From Bolinopsis microptera (Eukaryota; Ctenophora; Tentaculata; Lobata; Bolinopsidae): a stretch of DNA of 64,000 nucleotides. Of the stretch, positions 30,801 to 41,653 are shown one piece after another. Location of the stretch: NCBI RefSeq assembly GCF_026151205.1, contig NC_087072.1:6372084-6436083 (forward strand), read 5' to 3'. Position 1 is the stretch's first letter. Each line of letters starts with the position of its first letter. The notes beneath the pieces were generated by a model, which made no database searches, was not told where the DNA came from, and worked only from the letters and a program-made list of their open reading frames with translations. Position numbers and translations under genes: made by a program.

Positions 30801-32329
30801 GAAAAGCTATAAGATCCGGCACTATTGATCTATAGGAAAGAGTGGATTTTGCTTTATCCTCGATGATCAATTTCGGTTGAAGACCTTGGTTGCTGCGGGG
30901 AATCCTCCCAAAATTAGCGATAACAGTCTCCCGGTTATTGCAATCGAAACTGTCTTGAAAGTAAATGTACTGTCCATCACTTTCAATTGTAGCATAACAA
31001 CTGGAAGCTTTGTCATGACCACGATAAAACTTTAACAAAACAAATGTTTTACTGGGCTCCAATGTGCTGATCAGATCCTGTTCAGAAACAGTTTCATAAA
31101 TTTGAACTTGAACAATTGTAGTGCATTCAAATTCTTTCCGGATGTAATTGGAGATAAACTGTCTCGCAAGAGGAAATGACAACAGTGTCTCTATCAGAAT
31201 GTTGTCCTTATCAGGGCGAAGAGGCATCCCATTCTCTCCAGGCTGGTGGATTGTTACAACGAGCCCCTCCAGTTTCTTAAACGGAGGAATAAAATATGGA
31301 AGTAAGGGAGCCATTAGTATTATTATTGCCATTATTATTATTAATGCTACAACAATAATAACGATTCTTTTCACCATCCCAACCGTTGAATTGAGCCACA
31401 TATTTGAGCGATGAGTTATCCCACGGTTCAGATGAACACCTTGCTGCAGGCATCTGGCACTTTCCACTGCATGTTCTACTGGTGATGAAACTATCAATTC
31501 AAATAAGTCAATTAAAAATAAAATCGGCAAATATAGGAGATTATATATGTAAATTTTTAATTTTATCAGTTCATAATGAGCTCATGTTTTTTTTGTTCGT
31601 TTTTGTCCATGCGATTTTGTCCGTTTTCAGAAAATAGGGTACCGTACGGACAAAAATTGTAACTTTTGATTTGTAACAGGCTATCTGCAGAAATGGGTAG
31701 CACGGTCAACGACAATGATCCTTTCTCAAACTTTCAATCCTCAGTTAGGTACAAAGAATAGTCTACACATTTTTTACTAACATAAAAAGGGATGAAAATC
31801 ACTTTATTTATGAAAAATAACGTTCGGTAAATCAATATTCGCTTAATTACTTTAGGCTAGGTAAGAACTCGATACTCAGAGTCAGATGAAGAGCTAGTGA
31901 ACACTGAACATCTACTATATGTGCTTTAGTATGTAGTAGATATACTGGAAATTGAATTTGAATCTAAAGTAAAAATCCCAAAGTAACCGAGTAATGTCTT
32001 CTAATTACTGCACTATAGGACCTATTCAGACTTACAAGGTCGAGTCTTTTAAAATATTTACGATGTCAAACAAATTTAAAAGTAATACGAGAGCTGAGAA
32101 GGTATCGTACATACAAGGACTGAGGAGGAGGAGGAGGAGGAGAAGGACTAGGGAGGAGGAGGTGAAGGAGGAGGATGAAGAGGAGGAGGAGGAGGATGAA
32201 GAAGAGGAGGAGGAGGAGGAGAAGGAGGACTGAGGAGGATGAATAGGAGGATGAGGAGGATTAATGGGGAGGAGGAGAACTGAGGAGGAGGAGGAGGAGA
32301 ACTGAGAAGGAGGACTGAGGAGGACTGAG
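27857..32329 (-). repeat. Tandem unit B, 4473 bp
   Basis: Direct repeat of unit A. The clearest difference is loss of 18 bp near 29290 in an ACATACATAATTT-type run. The left junction joins the purine tract of A directly to GTGTTTCTAATG, without the AATTAAGGG flank seen before A. Confidence 0.95.
29671..31401 (-). CDS. Membrane-anchored protein with LRAT/PPPDE-like His-Cys domain, copy B
   Basis: The encoded protein is identical to copy A over the whole frame (open from 31530; preferred Met at 31401). It has the same signal-anchor, His428 and Cys546, Pro474, and the same early stop. Identity this complete means a very recent duplication, active gene conversion or an assembly artefact. The flanking 18-bp deletion shows B is not simply A counted twice. 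Confidence 0.75.
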   Translation of the reverse strand: MWLNSTVGMVKRIVIIVVALIIIMAIIILMAPLLPYFIPPFKKLEGLVVTIHQPGENGMPLRPDKDNILIETLLSFPLARQFISNYIRKEFECTTIVQVQIYETVSEQDLISTLEPSKTFVLLKFYRGHDKASSCYATIESDGQYIYFQDSFDCNNRETVIANFGRIPRSNQGLQPKLIIEDKAKSTLSYRSIVPDLIAFLEQFYEADETREVRTCSHNRAFSKMIFNRLSLKKKWDWDCNYIENVQSIVNDKVASVVKSISLRVGGLWAERIRWYLYPRRGSLDIDKIELKVGSPIELRNIEGQTYFVYKYTPHGPAEFFIDVKTLNILNLDGELAVAQYPNKMPTSDERANSVSNKIFQIEKYREPILTEVYIPFLSEYLLYHSFLVIGSDYEFIEYLNEAYDNFPELREQRIHPVSKPWWISIEKYGPEIIIQSSNRKSDVLGKLRGKERITTAFWKQYYPELIEDFKGFQGNATFNQMMLSIGETKELIKPYHFIFDNCQRFTNTIYDKLMMLKKDFTPDLKKLTKDSEQEIWRKSIDFLFRFTIKFLQVASFFTFCAIVHDIYNIYRCYRV

Positions 32330-35300
32330 GTGTTTCTAATGATCAGGGTTGGCTACAGAGTTACCTGACGGCGACAGAGCGGACGAACAGGACCATGACA
32401 AACACAGGAACACAAAATAATTTTAACAAATACCTTCGCAAAACTGGTCACACAGCCCTAGTCTCTGTCCAGAACAGGTCACATGGCCCTGGCCCCTGGT
32501 CTCTGTGGCAATACGAACACGGGATATTGTGATGTGAAGTGACCGATTAACGGGACTACACGTAGTAAAACATGTTATAGTTCTTGGTGTGCCTCTCTCT
32601 CTCTTGGAGGTGTCAGGTTGCAAAACAACGGGACTACTACCTGGTAGTGACATGTGAACTGGAACGTTATTACCCTCAGGGTTATGTATTGGGAGCCGAG
32701 GTGGAATCACAGAGTGTTGATTAGTGATTACCCGTTTAACTCATCAACAACGTTTCTGTAATACTAATAGAGTGAATAATTTATCTGCAGAGAAGACAGT
32801 CCGGTCTGATGAAAGTGAGTTTGGATGGAGATAGACTGCAACGGAGTGGAAGTTTGGAGTGTGGAATTCAGAAGCTTATCAGAAATGTGCCATGAAACAA
32901 TGAAGGCCACAAATCAGCCACCATCTTTTATAGACCAGCATCCGGTGAGAAATATGTTGATGTCGTTTGGTTTTAGTTGACACGAATTCACCAAATATAC
33001 TTTTTCAGTGGTGTGTGAGAACCCAAGCTAGCCCAACGGCCAACGCTGACTTCAACCCGTTCAACTAACCATTAATTCCGGGGGTTACTGCCATGGAACA
33101 GTGACCTGATAACAATAGTTCGTGAGATAGGGCTCTGATATCATTACTTGGGGAAACCAAAATGTCGACTACCGGGTAGTCGATTTTTAGACGGTTTTTG
33201 CGGAAAGTCGCGTTAAAGTTGATGCCGTGGTGTCAGTAAAATGGTATGGAACCCTCCATATATATCGTCTCGAGCTTTATATATAGTAAGATAGTAAGTT
33301 ATAAATATGGTTCATCCCAAAAACGAACACTATTAGTACTACACCTGGGACTACACTGGAGAGAGAACCGTCCCTGAACTAGAAGATCAAGAAGAAATTT
33401 ACTTGTAATTTTTCAAATTTCATTTATTATTTTATTGATTTTCTCAAATATTGGGTTTTATTTGTAAAATAAAGAAATGAAAAAAAAAATCCCCAAATAC
33501 CATGATTTAATTTGGGGTAAGAAACGAGTTGGTTTTCGGCAAAAAATCCCATATTTTCGTTCCCAAACCATTTAGGTCACTGGAATTTCGTCGAGTATAA
33601 ATATGTCTCGTAAGGTACTATATAAAAATGAAAATCAATAACGACACATTGGGCATTTACAATTGCTATAAAATCTATAATTTCAAACATGTTGCCAGCT
33701 AGTAAGCTAGTTGTTGACAACATCAACACAACCGAAAACAAGGTTAATGAACAATCAACATAACATACATAATTTACATACATAATTTACATTACATTAC
33801 ATAATTAACTAAGCTTAAGATCTTTATCTTTAAATAATTTTAAAGTTTTTTCGATGTAAAATGTACGATACTGGCTTTGTATTGTCCATGTCATTAATCA
33901 TTAAAATCTACCGGAATCATTTCATAATACTTTATAATATAATATCACTTCATAATACTTTCAGGTAATCTAATGAAAATGTTTTTCTATCTAAACGAGT
34001 AGAATGCGATCTCTTCTGCTATTATAAGGAATTTAAGTATCACTACGAAAAATATTACATGAACCATATCACCAATATGACTAGATTCTGTTCTTAATTG
34101 AATAGAAAGACGGTCAATTTTATACATATCGCTGTAACAACGCTATGACAACGCTATAGCTCTATACTCTATAGCAACGATATATATTATAGATATCGTG
34201 TACAATTGCACAGAAAGTAAAAAACGAAGCTACCTGAAGAAATTTGATGGTAAAACGGAAGAGGAAGTCTATAGATTTTCTCCAAATTTCTTGCTCGGAG
34301 TCCTTTGTTAACTTCTTTAAATCGGGAGTGAAGTCTTTCTTTAGCATCATCAATTTGTCGTATATTGTATTTGTGAACCTCTGACAGTTGTCAAAGATAA
34401 AATGATACGGTTTTATGAGTTCCTTTGTTTCCCCAATTGATAGCATCATCTGATTAAAGGTCGCATTTCCTTGAAAGCCCTTAAAATCTTCAATCAACTC
34501 TGGATAGTACTGCTTCCAAAATGCTGTCGTTATCCGTTCTTTGCCTCTCAACTTACCTAAAACGTCACTTTTCCGATTACTTGACTGAATAATAATTTCT
34601 AGTCCATATTTTTCAATTGATATCCACCAAGGTTTTGATACAGGGTGGATACGCTGTTCTCGCAATTCAGGGAAGTTATCATAAGCTTCGTTCAAATATT
34701 CTATGAACTCATAGTCGGAGCCAATTACCAGAAAGGAATGATAAAGAAGATATTCTGATAGAAATGGAATGTAAACCTCAGTTAAAATGGGTTCTCGGTA
34801 CTTTTCGATCTGGAATATTTTGTTACTAACACTGTTAGCTCGTTCATCACTAGTAGGCATTTTATTTGGATATTGTGCAACTGCAAGTTCCCCATCTAAG
34901 TTCAAAATATTCAGTGTTTTAACGTCTATGAAGAACTCAGCAGGTCCGTGGGGTGTATATTTGTAAACAAAGTATGTCTGACCTTCGATATTACGGAGTT
35001 CGATAGGTGATCCTACCTTAAGCTCAATTTTATCGATGTCGAGGGATCCACGCCTAGGATAAAGATACCATCGAATCCGTTCAGCCCAAAGACCACCGAC
35101 TCTCAAGCTTATAGATTTCACAACTGATGCCACTTTGTCGTTAACAATACTCTGCACGTTTTCGATATAATTACAATCCCAATCCCATTTCTTCTTCAAG
35201 GAAAGTCTGTTAAATATCATTTTACTGAAAGCGCGATTGTGTGAACACGTCCTAACTTCACGTGTTTCATCCGCCTCATAGAACTGTTCTAGAAAAGCTA

Positions 35301-36828
35301 TAAGATCCGGCACTATTGATCTATAGGAAAGAGTGGATTTTGCTTTATCCTCGATGATCAATTTCGGTTGAAGACCTTGGTTGCTGCGGGGAATCCTCCC
35401 AAAATTAGCGATAACAGTCTCCCGGTTATTGCAATCGAAACTGTCTTGAAAGTAAATGTACTGTCCATCACTTTCAATTGTAGCATAACAACTGGAAGCT
35501 TTGTCATGACCACGATAAAACTTTAACAAAACAAATGTTTTACTGGGCTCCAATGTGCTGATCAGATCCTGTTCAGAAACAGTTTCATAAATTTGAACTT
35601 GAACAATTGTAGTGCATTCAAATTCTTTCCGGATGTAATTGGAGATAAACTGTCTCGCAAGAGGAAATGACAACAGTGTCTCTATCAGAATGTTGTCCTT
35701 ATCAGGGCGAAGAGGCATCCCATTCTCTCCAGGCTGGTGGATTGTTACAACGAGCCCCTCCAGTTTCTTAAACGGAGGAATAAAATATGGAAGTAAGGGA
35801 GCCATTAGTATTATTATTGCCATTATTATTATTAATGCTACAACAATAATAACGATTCTTTTCACCATCCCAACCGTTGAATTGAGCCACATATTTGAGC
35901 GATGAGTTATCCCACGGTTCAGATGAACACCTTGCTGCAGGCATCTGGCACTTTCCACTGCATGTTCTACTGGTGATGAAACTATCAATTCAAATAAGTC
36001 AATTAAAAATAAAATCGGCAAATATAGGAGATTATATATGTAAATTTTTAATTTTATCAGTTCATAATGAGCTCATGTTTTTTTTGTTCGTTTTTGTCCA
36101 TGCGATTTTGTCCGTTTTCAGAAAATAGGGTACCGTACGGACAAAAATTGTAACTTTTGATTTGTAACAGGCTATCTGCAGAAATGGGTAGCACGGTCAA
36201 CGACAATGATCCTTTCTCAAACTTTCAATCCTCAGTTAGGTACAAAGAATAGTCTACACATTTTTTACTAACATAAAAAGGGATGAAAATCACTTTATTT
36301 ATGAAAAATAACGTTCGGTAAATCAATATTCGCTTAATTACTTTAGGCTAGGTAAGAACTCGATACTCAGAGTCAGATGAAGAGCTAGTGAACACTGAAC
36401 ATCTACTATATGTGCTTTAGTATGTAGTAGATATACTGGAAATTGAATTTGAATCTAAAGTAAAAATCCCAAAGTAACCGAGTAATGTCTTCTAATTACT
36501 GCACTATAGGACCTATTCAGACTTACAAGGTCGAGTCTTTTAAAATATTTACGATGTCAAACAAATTTAAAAGTAATACGAGAGCTGAGAAGGTATCGTA
36601 CATACAAGGACTGAGGAGGAGGAGGAGGAGGAGAAGGACTAGGGAGGAGGAGGTGAAGGAGGAGGATGAAGAGGAGGAGGAGGAGGATGAAGAAGAGGAG
36701 GAGGAGGAGGAGAAGGAGGACTGAGGAGGATGAATAGGAGGATGAGGAGGATTAATGGGGAGGAGGAGAACTGAGGAGGAGGAGGAGGAGAACTGAGAAG
36801 GAGGACTGAGGAGGAGGACTGAGGACTG
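32330..36828 (-). repeat. Tandem unit C, about 4.5 kb
   Basis: Third direct copy. It keeps the 18-bp segment lost in B and has one coding difference from A and B (base 34601). Its right end does not return to the GTGTTTC junction but runs on into an expanded purine repeat (to about 37427), marking the original edge of the array. Confidence 0.92.
34162..35892 (-). CDS. Membrane-anchored protein with LRAT/PPPDE-like His-Cys domain, copy C
   Basis: Frame open from 36021, preferred Met at 35892. It differs from A and B by one residue, Leu474 instead of Pro (codon CTA for CCA), in the segment between WWISIEK and the Cys motif. Copy D also has Leu here, so C keeps the older state. All other features, including the early stop relative to D, are shared. 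Confidence 0.75.
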   Translation of the reverse strand: MWLNSTVGMVKRIVIIVVALIIIMAIIILMAPLLPYFIPPFKKLEGLVVTIHQPGENGMPLRPDKDNILIETLLSFPLARQFISNYIRKEFECTTIVQVQIYETVSEQDLISTLEPSKTFVLLKFYRGHDKASSCYATIESDGQYIYFQDSFDCNNRETVIANFGRIPRSNQGLQPKLIIEDKAKSTLSYRSIVPDLIAFLEQFYEADETREVRTCSHNRAFSKMIFNRLSLKKKWDWDCNYIENVQSIVNDKVASVVKSISLRVGGLWAERIRWYLYPRRGSLDIDKIELKVGSPIELRNIEGQTYFVYKYTPHGPAEFFIDVKTLNILNLDGELAVAQYPNKMPTSDERANSVSNKIFQIEKYREPILTEVYIPFLSEYLLYHSFLVIGSDYEFIEYLNEAYDNFPELREQRIHPVSKPWWISIEKYGLEIIIQSSNRKSDVLGKLRGKERITTAFWKQYYPELIEDFKGFQGNATFNQMMLSIGETKELIKPYHFIFDNCQRFTNTIYDKLMMLKKDFTPDLKKLTKDSEQEIWRKSIDFLFRFTIKFLQVASFFTFCAIVHDIYNIYRCYRV

Positions 36829-37427
36829 AGGAGGATTAGGAGGAGGAGGACTGGAGAGGAGGAAGAGGAGGAGGTGGAGGAGGATGAAGAGGAGGAGGAG
36901 GAGAACTGAGAAGGAGGACTGAGGAGTAGGACTGAGGACTGAGGAGGATTAGGATTAGGAGGACTGGAGAGGAGGAAGAGGAGGATGAAGAGGAGGACTG
37001 AGGAGGATGAATAAGAGGATGAGGAGGATTACTGGGGAGGAGGAGGACTGAGGAGGAGGAGGACGAGGAATGAGAAGGATTAGGAGGAGGAAGAGGAGGA
37101 GGAGGTGGAGGAGGAGGATGAAGGAGAGGAGGATGAGAAGGAGCAGGACTGAGGAGAAGGAGGTGGAGGATTAGAAGGAGGAGGAGGAGGAGGTGGAGAA
37201 GGTGGAGGAGGCGGAGGAGGATGAAGAGGAGGAGGAGGATGAAGAGGAGGACTGAGGAGGAGAAGACGGAAGAGGATGAGGACTGGGGAGGAGGTGGAGG
37301 AGGAGGAGTATGATGAATTGCAGGAGGACTACGGAGGAGGAGGAGGAGGAGGAGGAGGAGGAGGAGGAGGAGGAGGGGGAGGAGGAGGGGGAGGAGGAGG
37401 AGGGGGAGGAGGACTGAGGAGGAGGAG
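36600..37427 (+). repeat. Expanded GGA purine repeat
   Basis: About 0.8 kb of irregular GGA, GAGGAT and GGACTGA units ending in a near-pure GGA/GGGGGA run (37330-37420). The strand asymmetry (purines on +) could favour triplex or R-loop structures. Frames giving poly-Gly, poly-Ser or poly-Glu are repeat artefacts. Confidence 0.95.
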
Positions 37428-37469
37428 TCAATCCATCAAGTCAAAATCACAGGTCACCTACATGGTTCA

Positions 37470-37520
37470 AAATTGGTAGTATACAGTGTTGGCAAATCTT
37501 TTGAAATTTTCAGTAAAAAG
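37470..37520 (-). pseudogene. Eroded fragment of the His-Cys family
   Basis: On the - strand the segment reads FKRFANTVY, matching CKRFANTVY of gene E and CQRFANTIY of gene D, with the Cys codon changed to Phe. DNA similarity to gene E (about 43940-43985) spans some 30-35 bp. The rest of the gene is not recognisable. A separate block at about 37738-37872 resembles the 3' flank of gene E (about 43262-43460), so remnants of more than one old copy lie here. Confidence 0.55.
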
Positions 37521-38050
37521 TACGTTTATTTGATTCGTCAGTATTTTGTCGGCACTATAAAAAAAACCAATCACATAACTCTTACCGATTTCTTGATTAA
37601 ATGGTTTGTGAATTGCAAACGGACGGACAGACGCGACGGACGAAGTTTTCACTATTTCTAAGGAGATTAATTAAGTAGATAACAAATAACTATTTAACTA
37701 TAATACATGAATAGAAATAGAAAAACGATATCAGAGTAATATCAATAAAACAGAACAATAAGGTCTGGCACCGACAAAATAAAGCAGTGAACGCAACTTT
37801 ACAATACAAGCTGACAAAGCAACAGATAAGCACTCTTAGATAAGAACCCATGACATGACATACTGTTATTTAATACTGTATGGGCATTAAATAAATGCCT
37901 TTGTTTTTATGTCCGTTTTAAATGCAATTTCCGGTCAAATAACTTCCGCTAAAGTAGTAGCAGAAAGTAGTTGAGTGTGCACTTCGATGTATAGAAGCTT
38001 TGTGACTGACCCTGATCATTGCATTAGGGAAAACGAACTTTAATTAGGGG
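37521..38050. other. Region between the eroded fragment and unit D
   Basis: No gene. It includes the block TAAGGTCTGGC..CGACAAAAT (about 37760) also found downstream of gene E near 43280. Confidence 0.5.
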
Positions 38051-38322
38051 GTGTTTCTAATGATCAGGGTTAACTACAGAGTTACCTGACGGCGACAGAG
38101 TGGACGAACAGGACCATGACAAACATAACACAAAATAATTTTAACAAATACCTTCGCAAAACTGGTCACACAGCCCTACTGTCCAGAACAGGTGACAGGG
38201 CCCCTGGCCCCTGATCTCTGTGGCAATACGAACACGGGATATTGTGATGTGAAGTGACCGCTTAACGGGACTACACGTAGCAAAACATGGTATAGTTCTT
38301 GGTGTGCACTCCCTCTCTCCTG

Positions 38323-38617
<295 letters not shown>

Positions 38618-39410
38618 GGTAATATATTGTGAGACGAGGTGGAGTCACAGAGTGTTGATTATCCGTTTAACATGTTAACAAATATTCTGTAATAGAGTGA
38701 ATAATTTATCTTCAGAGAAAACAGCTCGGTCTGATGAAAGTGGTTAAGTACTCGCGTACTTAAACTTGCATATATAACTTACAAACTTATACAATATTCT
38801 GAAGAATATCTCTCCACCCGCTTCTTAGATCTTGGGTTATTATATAGATTTGTGACTGTTACAGTGATTGGACTGCTGCTCATTTCTGTAAGACTTTAAC
38901 GATTTTTAAATCATCCACTCTCATGAAGATAGAGTGCGACGGAGGTTTGTAGTTAATATTTAGAGAGAAGAGAAGTAGCCACAAATCACCCACCATCTTC
39001 TGTAGACCAGCATCCGGCGGTCAGGGTAGTAATTTTGGTGCAACATTTTCCTGGCCACCTTTGCTTTACTTTTTCGATCAAAATCAATAACGACACATTG
39101 AGTATTCACAATAATTGTTATTATAATAGGGGGTATTCTAATACCATAAAATCAAACATGTTGCCAGTTAGCAAGTTATACTAGTTATTGACAAAATCAA
39201 CACAACCGAAAATGTTTTAATCGACATACATAATTAACAAACATTTTTAGACAATTTCAGTTTTTTTAAATGTAAAATGTGCGATAATGGATTTTTCATT
39301 AACCATTAAAATACACCATATTCATTTCATAGTACTTGCAAGTAATCTTACAATAACTTTTACCTAAAAATAAAGTTGAGAAAAGTTCAGTATTTCTCTT
39401 GTGCAATTGT

Positions 39411-39489
39411 TCTGTAATGTGTAAAATGATATGTTATGTGTAAAATGATATGTTATGTGTAAAATGATATGTTATGTGTAAAATGATAT
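39411..39489 (+). repeat. 19-bp tandem repeat 3' of gene D
   Basis: Four copies of a unit with core AAAATGATATGTTATGTGT, just past the 3' end of gene D. Confidence 0.9.
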
Positions 39490-39556
39490 CTATTCAGCTT
39501 CATAATAATGCATGGATATGAAATTATATCCAAGATTCACAACTTTTTAAAATCAT

Positions 39557-41653
39557 TCAATTCTCTATATACAAGTAAATAAAGTCATACGACCATTTCA
39601 CTACGCCATACTGCAAAAGAATGTTATTCAAATATGTTTTATAATCTGAATAGAATTCAACTGGAGAACGGTAAGTAGTTATGCCCGGGTCATCACCATG
39701 GAAATCCACGGGAGATCGGTATTTAAGAGCCACTATGAATGTGTACAAATGATGTTCATACAACCAAAACAAGTAAAATGCGATCTCTTCTGCTATTATC
39801 AGGAATTTAAGTATCACTACGAAAAATATTATATGAACCATATCACAAATATGACTATATTCTGTTCTTAATCGAATAGAAAGACGGTAAATTTTAGTGA
39901 AAAGATGGTTCAGACATATCGTGATAATTACCAATATTGCACAGTTTGTAAAAAATAAAGCTAACCGAAGAAATTTGAGGGTAAAAATGAAGAGGACTTC
40001 TATAAATTTTCTCCAGATTTCTTGTTCGGAATCAATTGTTACCTTCTTCAAATCGGGAGTAAAGTCTTTCTTTAACATCATCAATTTGTCGTAGATTGTA
40101 TTTGCGAACCTCTGACAGTTGTCGAGGAGAACATGATAAGATTTTCTGAGTTCGTTTGTTTCCCAGATTGAAAGCAACATCTGATTGAAGGTCGCATTTC
40201 CTTGAAAGCCTTTAAAACCTTCAATCAACTCAGGATAGTACTGCTTCCAAAATGGTGTCGTTATCCGTTCTTTGCCTCTCAACTTACCTGAAACGTCACT
40301 TTTCCGATAACTTGACTGAATGATAATTTCTAGTCCATATTTTTCAATCGATATCCACCAAGGAGTTGATACAGGATGAATACGCAATTTTCGCACTCCT
40401 CGATAATTTTGGTACGCGTCGGACCAAGAATCTTCAAACCTATAGTTGTAGCCAACAACCAGAAAGGAATGATAAAGTAGATATTCCGATAGAAAAGGTA
40501 CGTAAAATTCAGTTGCAACAGGAACTCGGTACTTTTCGATCTGGAATATTGCGTTAGCTTGTTCATCACCAGGCATTTTATCTTGTTCAAGTTTCCAATC
40601 TAAGATCGTGCAATCGTTCAACAGATTCAACGTTTTAATGTCTATGAAGAACTCGCCAGGTAAGAAGGAGTTATATTTGTAAATAACTGTGCTCTTTCCT
40701 CCGACATCACGGAATTCCAAAGGCGGTCCCATCAAAAGTTTTAAATTATCGATATTGAGGGATCCATCACGCCTAGGATAAATATAATATCGAATCCGTT
40801 CAGCCCAAAGACCACCGATTCTCAAGCCTATAGATTTCACAACTGATGCCACTTTGTCGATAACAATACTCTGCACATTATCGATATAATTACAATCCCA
40901 ATCCCATTTCTTCTTCAATGAAAGCCTGTTAAATATCATTTTGCTGAAAGCACGATTGTGTGAACATGTCCTTAGTTCACGTGCCTCATCCGCCTCATAG
41001 AAACTTTCGAAAAAAACCATAAGATCTGGCACTATTGAGCTATAGGAAGGAGACGTAGATTTTGCTTTATCCTCGATAATCAATTTCGGTTGAAGACCAA
41101 GGTTGCTGCGGGGAATCCTCCCGAGATTAGCGAGAACAGTCTCCCGGTCATTGCAGTGATCGAAATTATCTTGAAAGTAAATGTACTGTCCATCACTTTT
41201 AATTGTAGCATAGTAGGCTACAGGGTTGTCATGACGACGATAAAACTTTAACAAAACAAACGTTTTATTGGGTTCAAATGTGCTGATCAGATCCTGTTCA
41301 GAAACAGTTTCATAAATTTGAACTTGAACAATTGTAGTATCGTTAAATTCGGCCAAGATGTAATTGGACATAGCCTGTCTCCAAACAGGAAATGACAACA
41401 GTGTCTCTATCATAATAGTGTTCTGGTCAGGGCTAAGAAGCACCCTCTCCCTACCAGGTGTCATGAGATTGATTGGAGGCTGATGACGTATTACAACGAG
41501 CCCCTCCATTTTCTTAAACGGAAGGATAAAATATGGAAGTAAGGGAGCCATTAGTATTATTATTGCTACAACAATAAAAAAGATTCTTTTCACCATCCCA
41601 ACTGTTGAATTGAGCCGAAGGATATAACTGTAATAATGCCACATCTGAGCCAT
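39557..41653 (-). CDS. Membrane-anchored His-Cys domain protein, copy D, with extra C-terminal membrane region
   Basis: A 698-codon uninterrupted frame, the longest member. Signal-anchor helix at about 23-43, domain with TIVQVQIYETV and SDGQYIYFQD, then LLYHSFLV (His395), WWISIEK and DNCQRFANTIYDKL (Cys513). After this, unlike A-C, the frame continues through hydrophobic stretches at about 550-582 and 605-645 (MVHIIFFVVILKFL) to a tail in which YRSPV(D/E)F occurs twice. The product may therefore cross the membrane more than once, with the His-Cys domain between anchors. The fold and any enzymatic role are inferred from the motif pattern. Whether D or A-C has the ancestral C-terminus is not settled, but open homologous codons lie beyond the stop in A-C. 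Confidence 0.75.
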   Translation of the reverse strand: MAQMWHYYSYILRLNSTVGMVKRIFFIVVAIIILMAPLLPYFILPFKKMEGLVVIRHQPPINLMTPGRERVLLSPDQNTIMIETLLSFPVWRQAMSNYILAEFNDTTIVQVQIYETVSEQDLISTFEPNKTFVLLKFYRRHDNPVAYYATIKSDGQYIYFQDNFDHCNDRETVLANLGRIPRSNLGLQPKLIIEDKAKSTSPSYSSIVPDLMVFFESFYEADEARELRTCSHNRAFSKMIFNRLSLKKKWDWDCNYIDNVQSIVIDKVASVVKSIGLRIGGLWAERIRYYIYPRRDGSLNIDNLKLLMGPPLEFRDVGGKSTVIYKYNSFLPGEFFIDIKTLNLLNDCTILDWKLEQDKMPGDEQANAIFQIEKYRVPVATEFYVPFLSEYLLYHSFLVVGYNYRFEDSWSDAYQNYRGVRKLRIHPVSTPWWISIEKYGLEIIIQSSYRKSDVSGKLRGKERITTPFWKQYYPELIEGFKGFQGNATFNQMLLSIWETNELRKSYHVLLDNCQRFANTIYDKLMMLKKDFTPDLKKVTIDSEQEIWRKFIEVLFIFTLKFLRLALFFTNCAILVIITICLNHLFTKIYRLSIRLRTEYSHICDMVHIIFFVVILKFLIIAEEIAFYLFWLYEHHLYTFIVALKYRSPVDFHGDDPGITTYRSPVEFYSDYKTYLNNILLQYGVVKWSYDFIYLYIEN

